DNA of 64,000 bases. Origin: Nocardioides iriomotensis. GTDB taxonomy: Bacteria; Actinomycetota; Actinomycetes; Propionibacteriales; Nocardioidaceae. Each line of letters starts with the position of its first letter. Position 1 is the first letter of the stretch. Below, one piece after another: positions 56,635 to 64,000 of this stretch. Where the stretch lies: NCBI RefSeq assembly GCF_004168035.1, contig NZ_SDPU01000035.1:186001-250000 (forward strand), read 5' to 3'. Both the position numbers and the translations under genes were made by a program. Under the pieces are notes generated by a model that made no database searches, had not been told where the DNA came from, and worked only from the letters and a program-made list of their open reading frames with translations.

Positions 56635-57348
56635 CTACCAGAGCCCGTAGAAGGGGCCGAACAGGTAGAACCAGACGAAGCCGATCGTGTCGTCGAAGCC
56701 GTGCGCCAGCACCGGCGCCCACAGCGTGCCGGTCCACAGCCGGAGCAGGGCGAACACGACGCCGCCGAGCGCGCTCGCCACCACGCCGACCACCCCCTGC
56801 TCGGTGTGCAGCAGTCCGAACAGCGCCGAGGACAGCACGACCGCGGCGACGACCGCCGCCCGGCCGCCGCCGAGCAGGTCGCGCAGCCGGGTGAGCAGGT
56901 AGCCGCGGAACGCCGTCTCCTCGGCCAGGGCCGCGACCACCCAGGACAGCACCAGGTAGGCGGCGAGCAGGCCCAGGTCGCCCTCGAGGTGCGCGAACGC
57001 ACTGACGTCCTGGCGCTGCCCGCTGAGGTGGTTGGTCACCGGGATCAGCAGCGCGACGTTCAGCAACGTCCACCCGGCCGCGAACGCCAGCATCCGGCCG
57101 GCGAGCCGCCACGGGTGGGCCGGGCGGTGGAACCCCAGCGACGACGGGCGCTGCCGGCGGACCACGAGAGACACCCCGGCCATCACCACCAGCACCAGCG
57201 AGGGGATGAACCAGTCGGCGACGACCGCGACCGTGGCCGCGGCCACCTCCACGAGAGTGAGCACGGTCCACCACGGGCGCCGGCCGCTGCGGCCTGGGGG
57301 TCGCGCGCCGGTGCCGCCGCTCGGTGAGGTCTCGGCTTTGGTGGTCAT
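56635..57348 (-). CDS. CPBP family intramembrane protease-like protein
   Basis: 237 aa, six to seven helices. The first motif EExxxR is in ALAEETAFRGYLLTRLRDLL and the second His in SSALFGLLHTEQGVVG, as in CAAX/bacteriocin-processing proteases (ABI family). It is embedded in the membrane. The 3' end faces the FAD synthetase-like gene with 3 nt between. ATG 57348 overlaps the upstream CPBP stop as ATGA. The substrate is unknown; some members give immunity to self-made bacteriocins. Confidence 0.88.
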   Translation of the reverse strand: MTTKAETSPSGGTGARPPGRSGRRPWWTVLTLVEVAAATVAVVADWFIPSLVLVVMAGVSLVVRRQRPSSLGFHRPAHPWRLAGRMLAFAAGWTLLNVALLIPVTNHLSGQRQDVSAFAHLEGDLGLLAAYLVLSWVVAALAEETAFRGYLLTRLRDLLGGGRAAVVAAVVLSSALFGLLHTEQGVVGVVASALGGVVFALLRLWTGTLWAPVLAHGFDDTIGFVWFYLFGPFYGLW

Positions 57349-58199
57349 GGCGTCGCCCCGGTGCCCGTCGCGCGCGCATCACTGGCCGCGACCTCGTCGA
57401 GGACCGGAGACGACCTGGGCGGCGGCACCACCGCGGTGGCCCCGGTGGCCCGGTCGAGCAGGGCACGGCGGTGGAACCAGGCGACGGCGAGCGCCACGAG
57501 CACGAACCCGACCATGTCCCACGGCTGCGCGTCGGGCCAGGCGGGGCCGTTCATCTGCGCGTGGAAGAGGACGGCGACCAGCAGGCTGCCGCCCGCGGCG
57601 TTGAACATCGCGGTGAGGATGACCGAGATCGCGACCACGCCGAGGAAGAACGGCCAGAAGCTCCACGCGGCCTGCTTCGTGCCCGAGAGGAAGAAGGCCG
57701 GCGTGTGCCAGACGGCGGACACGACGCCTACGACGAGTGCCGCCACCAAGGGCGTGAACCGCCGCTGCAGCAGCGGCAGCGCGACGCCCCGCCAGCCGAG
57801 CTCCTCGAACGGGCCGATCAGGAACGCCGGGAGCAACGCGGGCAGGACGCCGTACCAGGGGTCGAAGGGGAAGTCCCCGGCGGAACCGCTCGCGGCCGCG
57901 CCCAGGTAGAAGACCGCGGGCATGCCCAGCGCCAGCAGCAGCCACCAGCCCAGGCCCATGCGCCAGAGCCGGAGGCGCCGGAGCAGCCCGACCACGCCGG
58001 CGCGACCGTGGTGCCGCCACACGAGGAACAGGGCGACGAGACCGGGCGCCCAGACCGTGACGACGAACGCCGGGTTGGTGTACCCCATGGGCCCGAGGAG
58101 CGCCTCGACCTGGTCCATGAACAGGACCACCACGACGCCCAGGCCCCAGCTCAGGGCGAACGTCCCGGCGAAGAACCACCACGCGGTCCGGGCGGTCAT
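57345..58199 (-). CDS. CPBP family intramembrane protease-like protein, second copy
   Basis: 284 aa, about eight helices. EExxxR appears as FEELGWRGVALPLLQRRFTP, the second motif as VVSAVWHTPAFFL, and N in LTAMFNAAGGSLL. It differs from its neighbour in length and sequence, so the pair is ancient or the two have different roles. The start and stop overlap both neighbours by 4 nt. The C-terminal 45 residues are hydrophilic and lie in the cytoplasm. Confidence 0.88.
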   Translation of the reverse strand: MTARTAWWFFAGTFALSWGLGVVVVLFMDQVEALLGPMGYTNPAFVVTVWAPGLVALFLVWRHHGRAGVVGLLRRLRLWRMGLGWWLLLALGMPAVFYLGAAASGSAGDFPFDPWYGVLPALLPAFLIGPFEELGWRGVALPLLQRRFTPLVAALVVGVVSAVWHTPAFFLSGTKQAAWSFWPFFLGVVAISVILTAMFNAAGGSLLVAVLFHAQMNGPAWPDAQPWDMVGFVLVALAVAWFHRRALLDRATGATAVVPPPRSSPVLDEVAASDARATGTGATP

Positions 58200-58630
58200 C
58201 GGGATCCTTCTTGCCGACGCGAGAGCAGCCCGAGCACGACCAGCAGGCCGGCCACGGTCCCCATCACCGCCTGCAGCATGCTCGGCCCGACGAACGGGAC
58301 CTGCACGACGAGCTCGAGGGCCAGCAGCAGACCGGCCACGACCGCCGCGGTCCCGAGGCGCCGCGAGCGACGCCAGGCGAGCACCGCGACCACGCCGCAC
58401 GGCACGGCGACCGAGGTCGCGAGCCAGAGACCGGGCAGCACCCACGAGTCCAGGCCCAGCGGGTCCAGGTCGCTGACCGGCGGCGTGAAGGTTCCGGTGA
58501 CGAGCTGGACGGCGCCGGCCAGCCCAGCCAGGGCGGTGACGCCCGCGACGATCCCGAGCGTCCGCCGCCACGCGACCGGCCGCGCGACGGTGGGGGAGGT
58601 GGTTGCGGTGCTGACGTCGTGCACGCTCAT
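58196..58630 (-). CDS. Small membrane protein heading the CPBP operon
   Basis: 144 aa with four helices (about 24-43, 60-80, 86-104, 112-132). No family recognised. ATG 58630 has AGGAG upstream, and its stop overlaps the next start by 4 nt (ATGA), so it belongs with the two CPBP genes. It may be a substrate or partner of the proteases; this is inference. Confidence 0.75.
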   Translation of the reverse strand: MSVHDVSTATTSPTVARPVAWRRTLGIVAGVTALAGLAGAVQLVTGTFTPPVSDLDPLGLDSWVLPGLWLATSVAVPCGVVAVLAWRRSRRLGTAAVVAGLLLALELVVQVPFVGPSMLQAVMGTVAGLLVVLGLLSRRQEGSR

Positions 58631-58755
58631 GGCGACTCCTCGGCTCTCACTCCGACTCTCCTCGCGCGGCGACCGCCCGGGCAGGGCTGGAGTCCCCGCC
58701 GTCGACGGTCCTCCGGCCCTGTCCCGGCGTGGCCCGGTGCCGCCAGGCTCGGGGC

Positions 58756-59451
58756 ATGAAGGCAACGCTCCCTGCGCTCGCCGGCGCGTCCGTGCTCTCG
58801 GCGTACGCCGCGCTGCAGGTGCTGGGGCGGACGTCGGGAAGCACGCCGGCGGAGCGTCGCGCGGCGCTGCCCGGGGACGCGCTGGTGCCCGACGCGCACC
58901 TCGTCACGGACCACGCCGTGAACGTCGCGGCGTCGCCGGACCAGGTCTGGCCCTGGCTGGCGCAGATGGGCTGGCACCTCGGCGGCTACTACACCCCGCG
59001 CTGGGTCGACCGGCTGATGTTCCCGGACAACCGGCCGAGCCTCGACCACCTCGACCCGATGCTGGTGCGCGACCTCGGACCCGGCGACGTGATCCCCGAC
59101 GGCCCGCCCGGCACGGCGGCGTACGTCGTGGTCGAGGCCGAGGCGCCGCACCTCCTGCTGCTGCACTCGACCACCCACGTGCCGCCGGGCTGGGGCGAGA
59201 GGTACGGCGCCCGGATCAGCTGGACCTGGTGCTTCCTGCTCACGGCGACCGCCGGCGGGACCCGGCTGCACACGCGCGTGCGTGGGCACATGCAGCCGCG
59301 GTGGTTCGCCGCGTTCTACGTCGCGACGATCGTCCCGGCCGACCACCTGATGGCCACCGGGATGCTGCGCGGCATCAGGTGCCGCGCCGAGGAGTCGGCG
59401 TGCCGGGCCCGGCTGCAGCCGGACCCGACGTCCCCTGTCCCGAGGGGCTGA
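58756..59451 (+). CDS. SRPBCC family protein
   Basis: 231 aa. An N-terminal hydrophobic stretch (PALAGASVLSAYAALQVLG) is followed by a START-like domain: VNVAASPDQVWPWLAQMGWH, LLLLHSTTHVPPGWG, ISWTWCFLLTATAGGTRLHT, and a hydrophobic region near 195. It resembles the gene at 44597 in length and block order. The ligand is unknown. It is divergent from the CPBP operon. Confidence 0.82.
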   Translation: MKATLPALAGASVLSAYAALQVLGRTSGSTPAERRAALPGDALVPDAHLVTDHAVNVAASPDQVWPWLAQMGWHLGGYYTPRWVDRLMFPDNRPSLDHLDPMLVRDLGPGDVIPDGPPGTAAYVVVEAEAPHLLLLHSTTHVPPGWGERYGARISWTWCFLLTATAGGTRLHTRVRGHMQPRWFAAFYVATIVPADHLMATGMLRGIRCRAEESACRARLQPDPTSPVPRG

Positions 59452-59678
59452 CGCGCCCGCGGCGGTACCCCCGACCCCGGCGCACATGCGCGTCCCGTGC
59501 GGCCGCCGACGAAGCGAGCACAGGCATGCCGACGAGCGAGGTGGGCACCGCCCCCACATGCCCGTGGACCTCGCGCCCTCCGTCTGCTCCGCCAGGCACG
59601 TCGTACGAGGTGCTCAGCCCGCGCACGATGCCGTCCGGTGGATCGCGGGGCCCTTGTCAGGAGAGGAGTGAGACCACG

Positions 59679-59792
59679 ATGCCGAGCATGTCGAGCAACG
59701 TGAAGAACGAGAAGCAGTACGAGGCGCTCGAGGACAAGGGCATGCGCACGGAGCGGAGCTCCGAGGGTGCGTCCATGAGTCGAGACGCGTGA
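59679..59792 (+). CDS. Very small protein, truncated DUF7218-like
   Basis: 37 aa, MPSMSSNVKNEKQYEALEDK and 17 more residues. It matches the N-terminal core of a small actinobacterial stress protein family (MPxxxVKNxKQYEALxDKGMSKERAA..) of about 60-90 residues, but after KGM the sequence departs and ends early. A ribosome site GAGGAG lies upstream. Its stop overlaps the GTG of the next gene by 4 nt, so it may serve translational coupling. Whether the short product is functional is unclear. Confidence 0.6.
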   Translation: MPSMSSNVKNEKQYEALEDKGMRTERSSEGASMSRDA

Positions 59793-60481
59793 AACCCGTC
59801 CCCGAGACCGTCGAGGCGCTGCGCGCGCTGCACCTCGGCGACGGCGAACGCGGCGACCTCGCCGACCTGGAGAGGCTCTCGTGCCGCGTGGAGGCGCTGG
59901 TGCCGACCTGCACGGGCATGAGCATCGCGCAGTCGCCAACCGGCATCACGTTGACGTTCGTCACTCCGGGAACACCGTTGCAGAGGACGGACCCGCTGGA
60001 CTTCCTCATCCGGTCGCGGGACGGCGAGGGGGCGACCCGGCTCCGCGCCGTGCCGGACGACCCGACCGACGAGGAGGCCTGGCGCCTCCACGCCACCGCC
60101 GATGCCTCAGCCGGGGTGCGCAGCACGCTGTCGCTCCCGCTGGTCGAGGAGGGCGAGGTGCTGGGCAGCGTCACCCTGTACGGCGAGCACCCGGACACCT
60201 TCGCCGGCAGGGAGGAGGAGCTGGCGGCCGTCGTCGGTGCCTGGGCTCCCGGCGCCACCAGCAACGACGACCTGTGGTTCTCCTCCCGGCTGCGCGCCGC
60301 GGCCGCTCCGACGATCGTCGCCGAGCAGGAGACCATCGACGTCGCGGTCGGTGTCGCGGCGGCGCGGTTGAACCTCCGTCTCACGGAGGCACGGCGGCGG
60401 CTCCGCGAGGCGTCCTCGCGCGCGGGCATCAGCGAGCCCACGCTCGCGCGGATGCTGCTGAACGGGCAGCGGGGCTCCTGA
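59789..60481 (+). CDS. GAF-like protein with a divergent ANTAR domain
   Basis: 230 aa. The N-terminal 150 residues have a GAF-like layout (LPLVEEGEVLGSVTLYGE near residues 113-130). The C-terminal helical segment IDVAVGVAAARLNLRLTEAR, extended by RRLREASSRAGISEPTLA, follows the ANTAR helix pattern but lacks some usual residues (AKG and M). ANTAR domains bind RNA hairpins to control transcription termination. Start GTG 59789. It converges on a sigma-factor gene. A second, canonical GAF-ANTAR protein lies at 63080. Confidence 0.72.
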   Translation: MKPVPETVEALRALHLGDGERGDLADLERLSCRVEALVPTCTGMSIAQSPTGITLTFVTPGTPLQRTDPLDFLIRSRDGEGATRLRAVPDDPTDEEAWRLHATADASAGVRSTLSLPLVEEGEVLGSVTLYGEHPDTFAGREEELAAVVGAWAPGATSNDDLWFSSRLRAAAAPTIVAEQETIDVAVGVAAARLNLRLTEARRRLREASSRAGISEPTLARMLLNGQRGS

Positions 60482-60488
60482 GCGACGG

Positions 60489-61301
60489 TCAGGCTCCCGG
60501 GTCCTCCGTCGCTGCGTCGTCTGCGTCGTCCAGGTCCTCGCGGAGGTTCCCGAGGATCCGCGTGATGAGCCGGGACACGTGCATCTGCGTGACCCCGATG
60601 TCCTCGGCGATCTCCTGCTGCGTGGCCTGGTGGAAGAACCGCAGCTCCACGATGCGGCGGTCCCGCTCGCCGAGCCGGCGCACCAACGGAGCAAGGGTCA
60701 TCCGCGCCTCCGCGCTGGCCAGGTCGTGCGACTCGTCGGTGAGGCGCTCGCCGACCGTCGTGGTCGAGTCCTCGACCAGAGGCCGGTCGAGTGACGTCGG
60801 CTGGAAGCACCCGTCCGCCGACATCGCCTCGTCCAGGTCGACGCCGTCGACGTGCAGCTCGTCGGCGAGCTCGTCCCGGTCGGGAGAGCGCCCGAGCTGC
60901 TGGGCCATGTCCGAGCGTGCGCTCGAGATCCGTGCCTGCAGCTCCTGCACGCGTCGGGGCGGACGGACGGACCAGCCGCTGTCGCGGAAGTGCTTCTTCA
61001 GCTCGCCCCGGATGCAGGGGACGGCGTACGAGAGGAAGTCCGACGACAGCTCGGTGTCGTAGTTCTGCGCAGCGCGCGTCAGCGCCAGGTAGGCCACCTG
61101 GTCGAGGTCGTCCTCGTGGAGCCCGCGGTCGCGGTAGCGCTGGGCGACGGAGCGGGCGACAGGCATGTTGAGCAGCACGACCTGCTCGACCAGGTTGTCC
61201 CTCCTGGCGGGTCGGGCATGGCGGGCCTCGTCGAGGCAGTCGGCGGTGCGGGCCATGCGCTCCGCACGTGGAAGTTCGGTGGTAGGTGCGGCGGACGTCA
61301 T
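60489..61301 (-). CDS. SigB/SigF-type RNA polymerase sigma factor
   Basis: 270 aa, group 3 sigma. Region 2 is DNLVEQVVLLNMPVARSVAQ to FLSYAVPCIRGELKKHFRDS; region 3 and region 4 (TQQEIAEDIGVTQMHVSRLI) follow. It should direct stress or development promoters of the GTTT-N15-GGGTAT type. No anti-sigma or anti-anti-sigma gene is adjacent. It is a paralogue of the sigma factor that starts 257 nt away in the opposite direction; both have VLLNMPVARSVA/VVLNMPVARSVA and ELKKHFRDSGW. Confidence 0.93.
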   Translation of the reverse strand: MTSAAPTTELPRAERMARTADCLDEARHARPARRDNLVEQVVLLNMPVARSVAQRYRDRGLHEDDLDQVAYLALTRAAQNYDTELSSDFLSYAVPCIRGELKKHFRDSGWSVRPPRRVQELQARISSARSDMAQQLGRSPDRDELADELHVDGVDLDEAMSADGCFQPTSLDRPLVEDSTTTVGERLTDESHDLASAEARMTLAPLVRRLGERDRRIVELRFFHQATQQEIAEDIGVTQMHVSRLITRILGNLREDLDDADDAATEDPGA

Positions 61302-61467
61302 GTCGTTGCTCCTGGGGGTGTGCGTCCGAGACGCCGCCGGTGAGCTCCAGCGACCCTGTGCACGGGACGACCGCTCGCGGTCGCGCTTCTTCGCACGCTA
61401 CCCCGCGGACACACCAGGGCAAGTCGGGCGTCGTCGACCACACCGCGATACCGGCGCGCCAGGCGAG

Positions 61468-61492
61468 GTTCGGACGGTGCAGATCTGGGTAG
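61468..61492 (+). promoter_or_regulatory. Candidate SigF-type promoter
   Basis: GTTC (61468-61471), 15 nt, then GGGTAG (61487-61492) resembles GTTT-N15-GGGTAT of SigF-group promoters and points at the sigma gene at 61558. GGGTAG also occurs on the minus strand (CTACCC 61398-61403) facing the other sigma gene, with a weaker minus-35. Confidence 0.45.
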
Positions 61493-61557
61493 GGCCTCGG
61501 GTATAGCCATCACCGCTGGAGAGAACGGCGGGGCCGAGACGCACGACGGAGCAGTAC

Positions 61558-62406
61558 ATGTCGACGTCGCACCGAGCCCGACGCACGCCGTCCGGGGTCA
61601 CCGAACAACCGCTCACCCGCTCCCAGCGCATCGAGCGCACCGCCCACCTGCTGGAGCAGGCCCAGACATCGAGACCCGCTCAGCGACACCGCCTGCTCGA
61701 CGAGGTCGTCGTGCTCAACATGCCGGTGGCCCGCTCGGTGGCGCACCGCTACCGCAGCAAGGGCATCGCCGAGGACGACCTTGACCAGGTCGCCTTCATG
61801 GCCCTGGTCCGCGCGGCCCACCAGTTCGATCCCGGCTTCGAACGTGACTTCCTCTCCTACGCGGTGCCGACCATCCGCGGGGAGCTGAAGAAGCACTTCC
61901 GGGACTCGGGATGGACGGTCCGGCCACCCCGCTGGATCCAGGAGCTGCAGGGCCGCATCGCCGAGGCGGCCGCGGAGCTCACCCAGGAGCTCGGCCGGTC
62001 GCCGCGTCCGTCCGAGATCGCCGACGTGTTGGAGGAGGACCCCGAGCGGGTGCTGGAGGCGCTGAGCACCGACGGCTGCTACCTCCCGGACTCGCTGGAC
62101 CGTCCGGTGCGCGAGGACGAGTCGAGCGGCTCGAGCCTCGGGGACCACCTCGGCGACGAGGCCGCCGCGTACGACGCGGCCGAGGCCCGGCTCCTCCTCG
62201 CGCCCGTCGTACGGCGGCTCGGCGAGCGGGACCGCCGGATCCTGGACCTGCGCTTCTTCCACGACCGCACGCAGCAGGAGATCGCCGACGAGATCGGCGT
62301 GACCCAGATGCACGTGTCGCGCCTGCTCGCGCGCATCCTCGACGACCTGCGCTCGCAGCTCGACGAGGACGACGCGGCCGCCGAGCACCTGGCGCTGAGC
62401 GGCTGA
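61558..62406 (+). CDS. SigB/SigF-type RNA polymerase sigma factor, second copy
   Basis: 282 aa. Regions 2 (LLDEVVVLNMPVARSVAHRY; FLSYAVPTIRGELKKHF), 3 (RWIQELQGRIAEAAAELTQE) and 4 (TQQEIADEIGVTQMHVSRLL) are present. Close to the divergent gene in sequence and length. It has an N-terminal basic leader of about 25 residues. An SigF-type promoter is proposed upstream, so autoregulation or control by its twin is possible. Confidence 0.94.
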   Translation: MSTSHRARRTPSGVTEQPLTRSQRIERTAHLLEQAQTSRPAQRHRLLDEVVVLNMPVARSVAHRYRSKGIAEDDLDQVAFMALVRAAHQFDPGFERDFLSYAVPTIRGELKKHFRDSGWTVRPPRWIQELQGRIAEAAAELTQELGRSPRPSEIADVLEEDPERVLEALSTDGCYLPDSLDRPVREDESSGSSLGDHLGDEAAAYDAAEARLLLAPVVRRLGERDRRILDLRFFHDRTQQEIADEIGVTQMHVSRLLARILDDLRSQLDEDDAAAEHLALSG

Positions 62407-62458
62407 GCCCGGGGGAACAGAGAGGACTACCTGGCGGGCACGTGGGCACCGCCGGCGC

Positions 62459-63067
62459 ATGAGCGAACTCAGCGCCCTGGTCCTCAACTGCAGCCTGAAG
62501 CCGGCACCGACCGCCTCCAGCAGCGAGACGCTGGGGCAGGAGCTGCTCGACGCCCTCGCCGAGCACGACGTGCGCGGAGAGCAGGTGCGCGTGGTCGACG
62601 AGCGGGTGAGCTTCGGTGTCCAGACCGACGAGGGAGACGGTGACGGGTGGCCCTCGATCCGCCGGCGCATGCTCGACAGCGACATCGTGGTCATCGCGAC
62701 ACCGATCTGGCTGGGACAGCCCTCGTCGGTGTGCAAGGTCGTGCTGGAGCGGCTCGACGCGGAGCTGTCCGAGACCGACGACGAGGGCCGCATGCTCACG
62801 TACGGCAAGGTGGGCTGCCTGGCCGTCGTCGGCAACGAGGACGGCGCCCACCACGTGACCGCGGAGGTCTACCAGGCGATGAGCGATGTCGGCTTCACGA
62901 TCCCCGCGAACGGCGTCACCTACTGGGTCGGCGAGGCGATGCAGCCGACCGACTACGCAGATGTGGACCCGCGGCCGCAGAAGACGGCGCAGACGACCAA
63001 GACTCTCGCGGCGAACGCCGCGCACCTGGCCCGTCTGCTGCGCTCCTCGAGCTACCCCGCCGCCTGA
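62459..63067 (+). CDS. Flavodoxin-like/NADPH-dependent FMN reductase family protein
   Basis: 202 aa. N-terminal ALVLNCSLKPAPTASSSETL is an FMN phosphate loop; DIVVIATPIWLGQPSSVCKV and GCLAVVGNEDGAHHV are the other flavodoxin-fold blocks. It likely binds FMN and reduces quinones or other acceptors. It lies between a sigma factor and a GAF-ANTAR gene and may belong to the same stress group. ATG 62459; the upstream site is weak. Confidence 0.86.
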   Translation: MSELSALVLNCSLKPAPTASSSETLGQELLDALAEHDVRGEQVRVVDERVSFGVQTDEGDGDGWPSIRRRMLDSDIVVIATPIWLGQPSSVCKVVLERLDAELSETDDEGRMLTYGKVGCLAVVGNEDGAHHVTAEVYQAMSDVGFTIPANGVTYWVGEAMQPTDYADVDPRPQKTAQTTKTLAANAAHLARLLRSSSYPAA

Positions 63068-63079
63068 GGAGGGACCGAC

Positions 63080-63769
63080 ATGGATGCCCGTGCCTTCGCC
63101 GAGCTGGCCCGTGAGCTGGCGGCTCAGCCGGACGAGGTCGTCACGTTCGAGCAGGTCGTCAAGCGAGCTCTGGAGGTCGTGCCCGGGTGCACCCACGCGG
63201 GCGTCACGCTGCGGACGCGCCGCGGACGCCTCGAGTCGACCGCCACGAGCGACGGCGTCGTCGTCGCCTGCGACGAGCTTCAGTACGAGCTCGGTGAGGG
63301 GCCGTGCCTCGAGGCGGTGACCGAGGACTTCTCGTACGTCTCCAACGACCTGGCGCACGACGACCGGTGGCCGCGGTGGGGGCCGCGGGCCGCCGAGCTC
63401 GGGGTCGGCTCGGTGATCGCCGTCCAGCTCACGGACACGACGAACGTGCTGGGCGCGCTCAACATGTACGGCGACGGCCCGCGGGCGTTCAGCACGAACG
63501 ACGTGGACCTCGCGATCACCTACGGCATCCACGCCACCACCGCCATGCGCACGGCCCGGTTGATCACCGGGCTGGAGTCGGCACTCCGGTCGCGGCACGA
63601 CATCGGCCTGGCCCAGGGGATCCTCATGCAGAAGTTCCGCCTCACGCCCGACCGGTCGTTCGAGGCGCTGCGGCGGGTGTCCAACGACCGCAACGTCCCG
63701 CTGCGGGACCTGGCGCGGCAGGTCGTGGAGCACGGCGGGATCCCGACGGCCGGTGACGACCCCGGCTGA
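63080..63769 (+). CDS. GAF and ANTAR domain-containing protein
   Basis: 229 aa. GAF domain from about 18 to 150 with LGEGPCLEAVTEDFSYVSND and VQLTDTTNVLGALNMYGDGP; ANTAR at about 165-220 with IGLAQGILMQKFRLTPDRSF and EALRRVSNDRNVPLRDLARQ, all canonical. It should sense a small ligand in GAF and use ANTAR to bind paired RNA hexaloops and prevent termination. It begins 12 nt after the flavodoxin-like gene. Targets are not evident in this window. Confidence 0.93.
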   Translation: MDARAFAELARELAAQPDEVVTFEQVVKRALEVVPGCTHAGVTLRTRRGRLESTATSDGVVVACDELQYELGEGPCLEAVTEDFSYVSNDLAHDDRWPRWGPRAAELGVGSVIAVQLTDTTNVLGALNMYGDGPRAFSTNDVDLAITYGIHATTAMRTARLITGLESALRSRHDIGLAQGILMQKFRLTPDRSFEALRRVSNDRNVPLRDLARQVVEHGGIPTAGDDPG

Positions 63770-63957
63770 CGACGCCGGGTGGAAGCCGGCCTCGAGCCCG
63801 AGGCGCATGGTCACTGTGCGACCGGGTACCGCAACCCGTGGAGCCCGCTCCGACGCCGAGCCCACTCGACCCCGACCTGCCCGGGCCGGACCCGACCGAG
63901 CCGCAGACCGAGCCCTCCACTCCGCCGCCGCCTCCGGGCTGACCGGACGGAGCGAGG

Positions 63958-64000
63958 ATGACGACCGAGGTCCTGCCCGCACGGCAGGACCCGGACGGAC
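63958..64000 (+). CDS. Start of an incomplete reading frame at the window edge
   Basis: ATG 63958, preceded by GGAGCGAGG, opens MTTEVLPARQDPDG before the window ends. Too short to name. It is listed because a ribosome site and codon pattern suggest a real start. Confidence 0.35.
   Translation, partial: MTTEVLPARQDPDG

Noticed and set aside
59487-59671. Short frames between the SRPBCC gene and the small DUF7218-like gene
   Set aside because: None has a ribosome site or recognisable family; the 227-nt gap shows no gene.
61499-61504. GGGTAT as a second SigF-type minus-10
   Set aside because: The base context 15 nt upstream (CAGA) does not fit GTTT, so only the GGGTAG at 61487 was kept.
63838-63942. 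A proline-rich 34-codon frame starting GTG
   Set aside because: No ribosome site and only Pro/Glu/Thr-rich sequence; it may be a random open frame after the GAF-ANTAR gene.

Overview
The window is high-GC DNA with dense genes, frequent GTG starts, 4-nt ATGA/GTGA gene overlaps and several apparently leaderless promoters. It reads as the chromosome of an actinobacterium, most likely a Nocardioides-like member of the Nocardioidaceae (inferred from gene content and protein style, not from a 16S gene). Much of it follows an order I know from Mycobacterium Rv2221c-Rv2247 and the Streptomyces fabD/aceE region: accD6, fab genes, aceE, DUF3052, ahpE, nif3, zinc-ribbon protein, RNase H/phosphatase, panB, glnA2 and glnE. 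So the left two thirds is largely core genome.

Layout. 1-1.3 kb: yceI and a GNAT acetyltransferase. 1.4-8.0 kb: type II fatty acid synthesis operon on the minus strand (fasR, fabD, fabH, acpP, fabF, accD6), with a candidate FasR operator and a large dyad between acpP and fabF. 8.2-15.0 kb: alpha/beta hydrolase, pyruvate dehydrogenase E1, DUF3052, an AMP-forming acyl-CoA ligase and AhpE. 15.2-19.2 kb: tRNA-Val, then an exported low-complexity protein, a Ser/Thr kinase and a two-component operon headed by a second Asp-rich exported protein; both ends carry the same TGAGA-type site. 19.3-27.5 kb: housekeeping genes (Nif3, zinc ribbon with an apparent CTG start, RNase H/phosphatase, cyclophilin, YaaA, RNB nuclease, lipoprotein, flavoprotein reductase). 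27.7-28.1 kb: RNase P RNA. 28.4-37.7 kb: M3 peptidase, TPR protein, Map, histone-H1-like protein, PanB, NadE, cysteine dioxygenase and an amidohydrolase. 37.9-43.8 kb: glnA2 with a GlnR box, a three-gene overlapping set and glnE. 44-51.6 kb: accessory enzymes, a NatAB-type ABC exporter and a NarL-type two-component system. 51.6-52.0 kb: a decayed GDSL hydrolase. 52.0-56.6 kb: a phenol-to-muconate module (IclR regulator, flavin reductase, HpaB-type phenol hydroxylase, catechol 1,2-dioxygenase, FAD-synthetase-like protein). 56.6-64 kb: CPBP proteins and a stress-signalling cluster with two divergent SigF-type sigma factors, two GAF-ANTAR proteins and a flavodoxin-like protein.

The most unusual feature I see is a family of intergenic repeats. 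A 71-nt stem-loop element occurs twice (28.15 and 43.81 kb, 61 of 71 bases identical). Each copy is followed by a second hairpin whose sequence differs but whose shape is kept, then by one or more 32-bp dyad units. The 32-bp units also form arrays by themselves and fill gene-end intergenic spaces. I know no name for this family. Other leads are a FabD protein with a C-terminal biotinyl-like domain lacking the modifiable lysine, the TGAGA-linked kinase/exported-protein locus, and paired operators in the phenol cluster.
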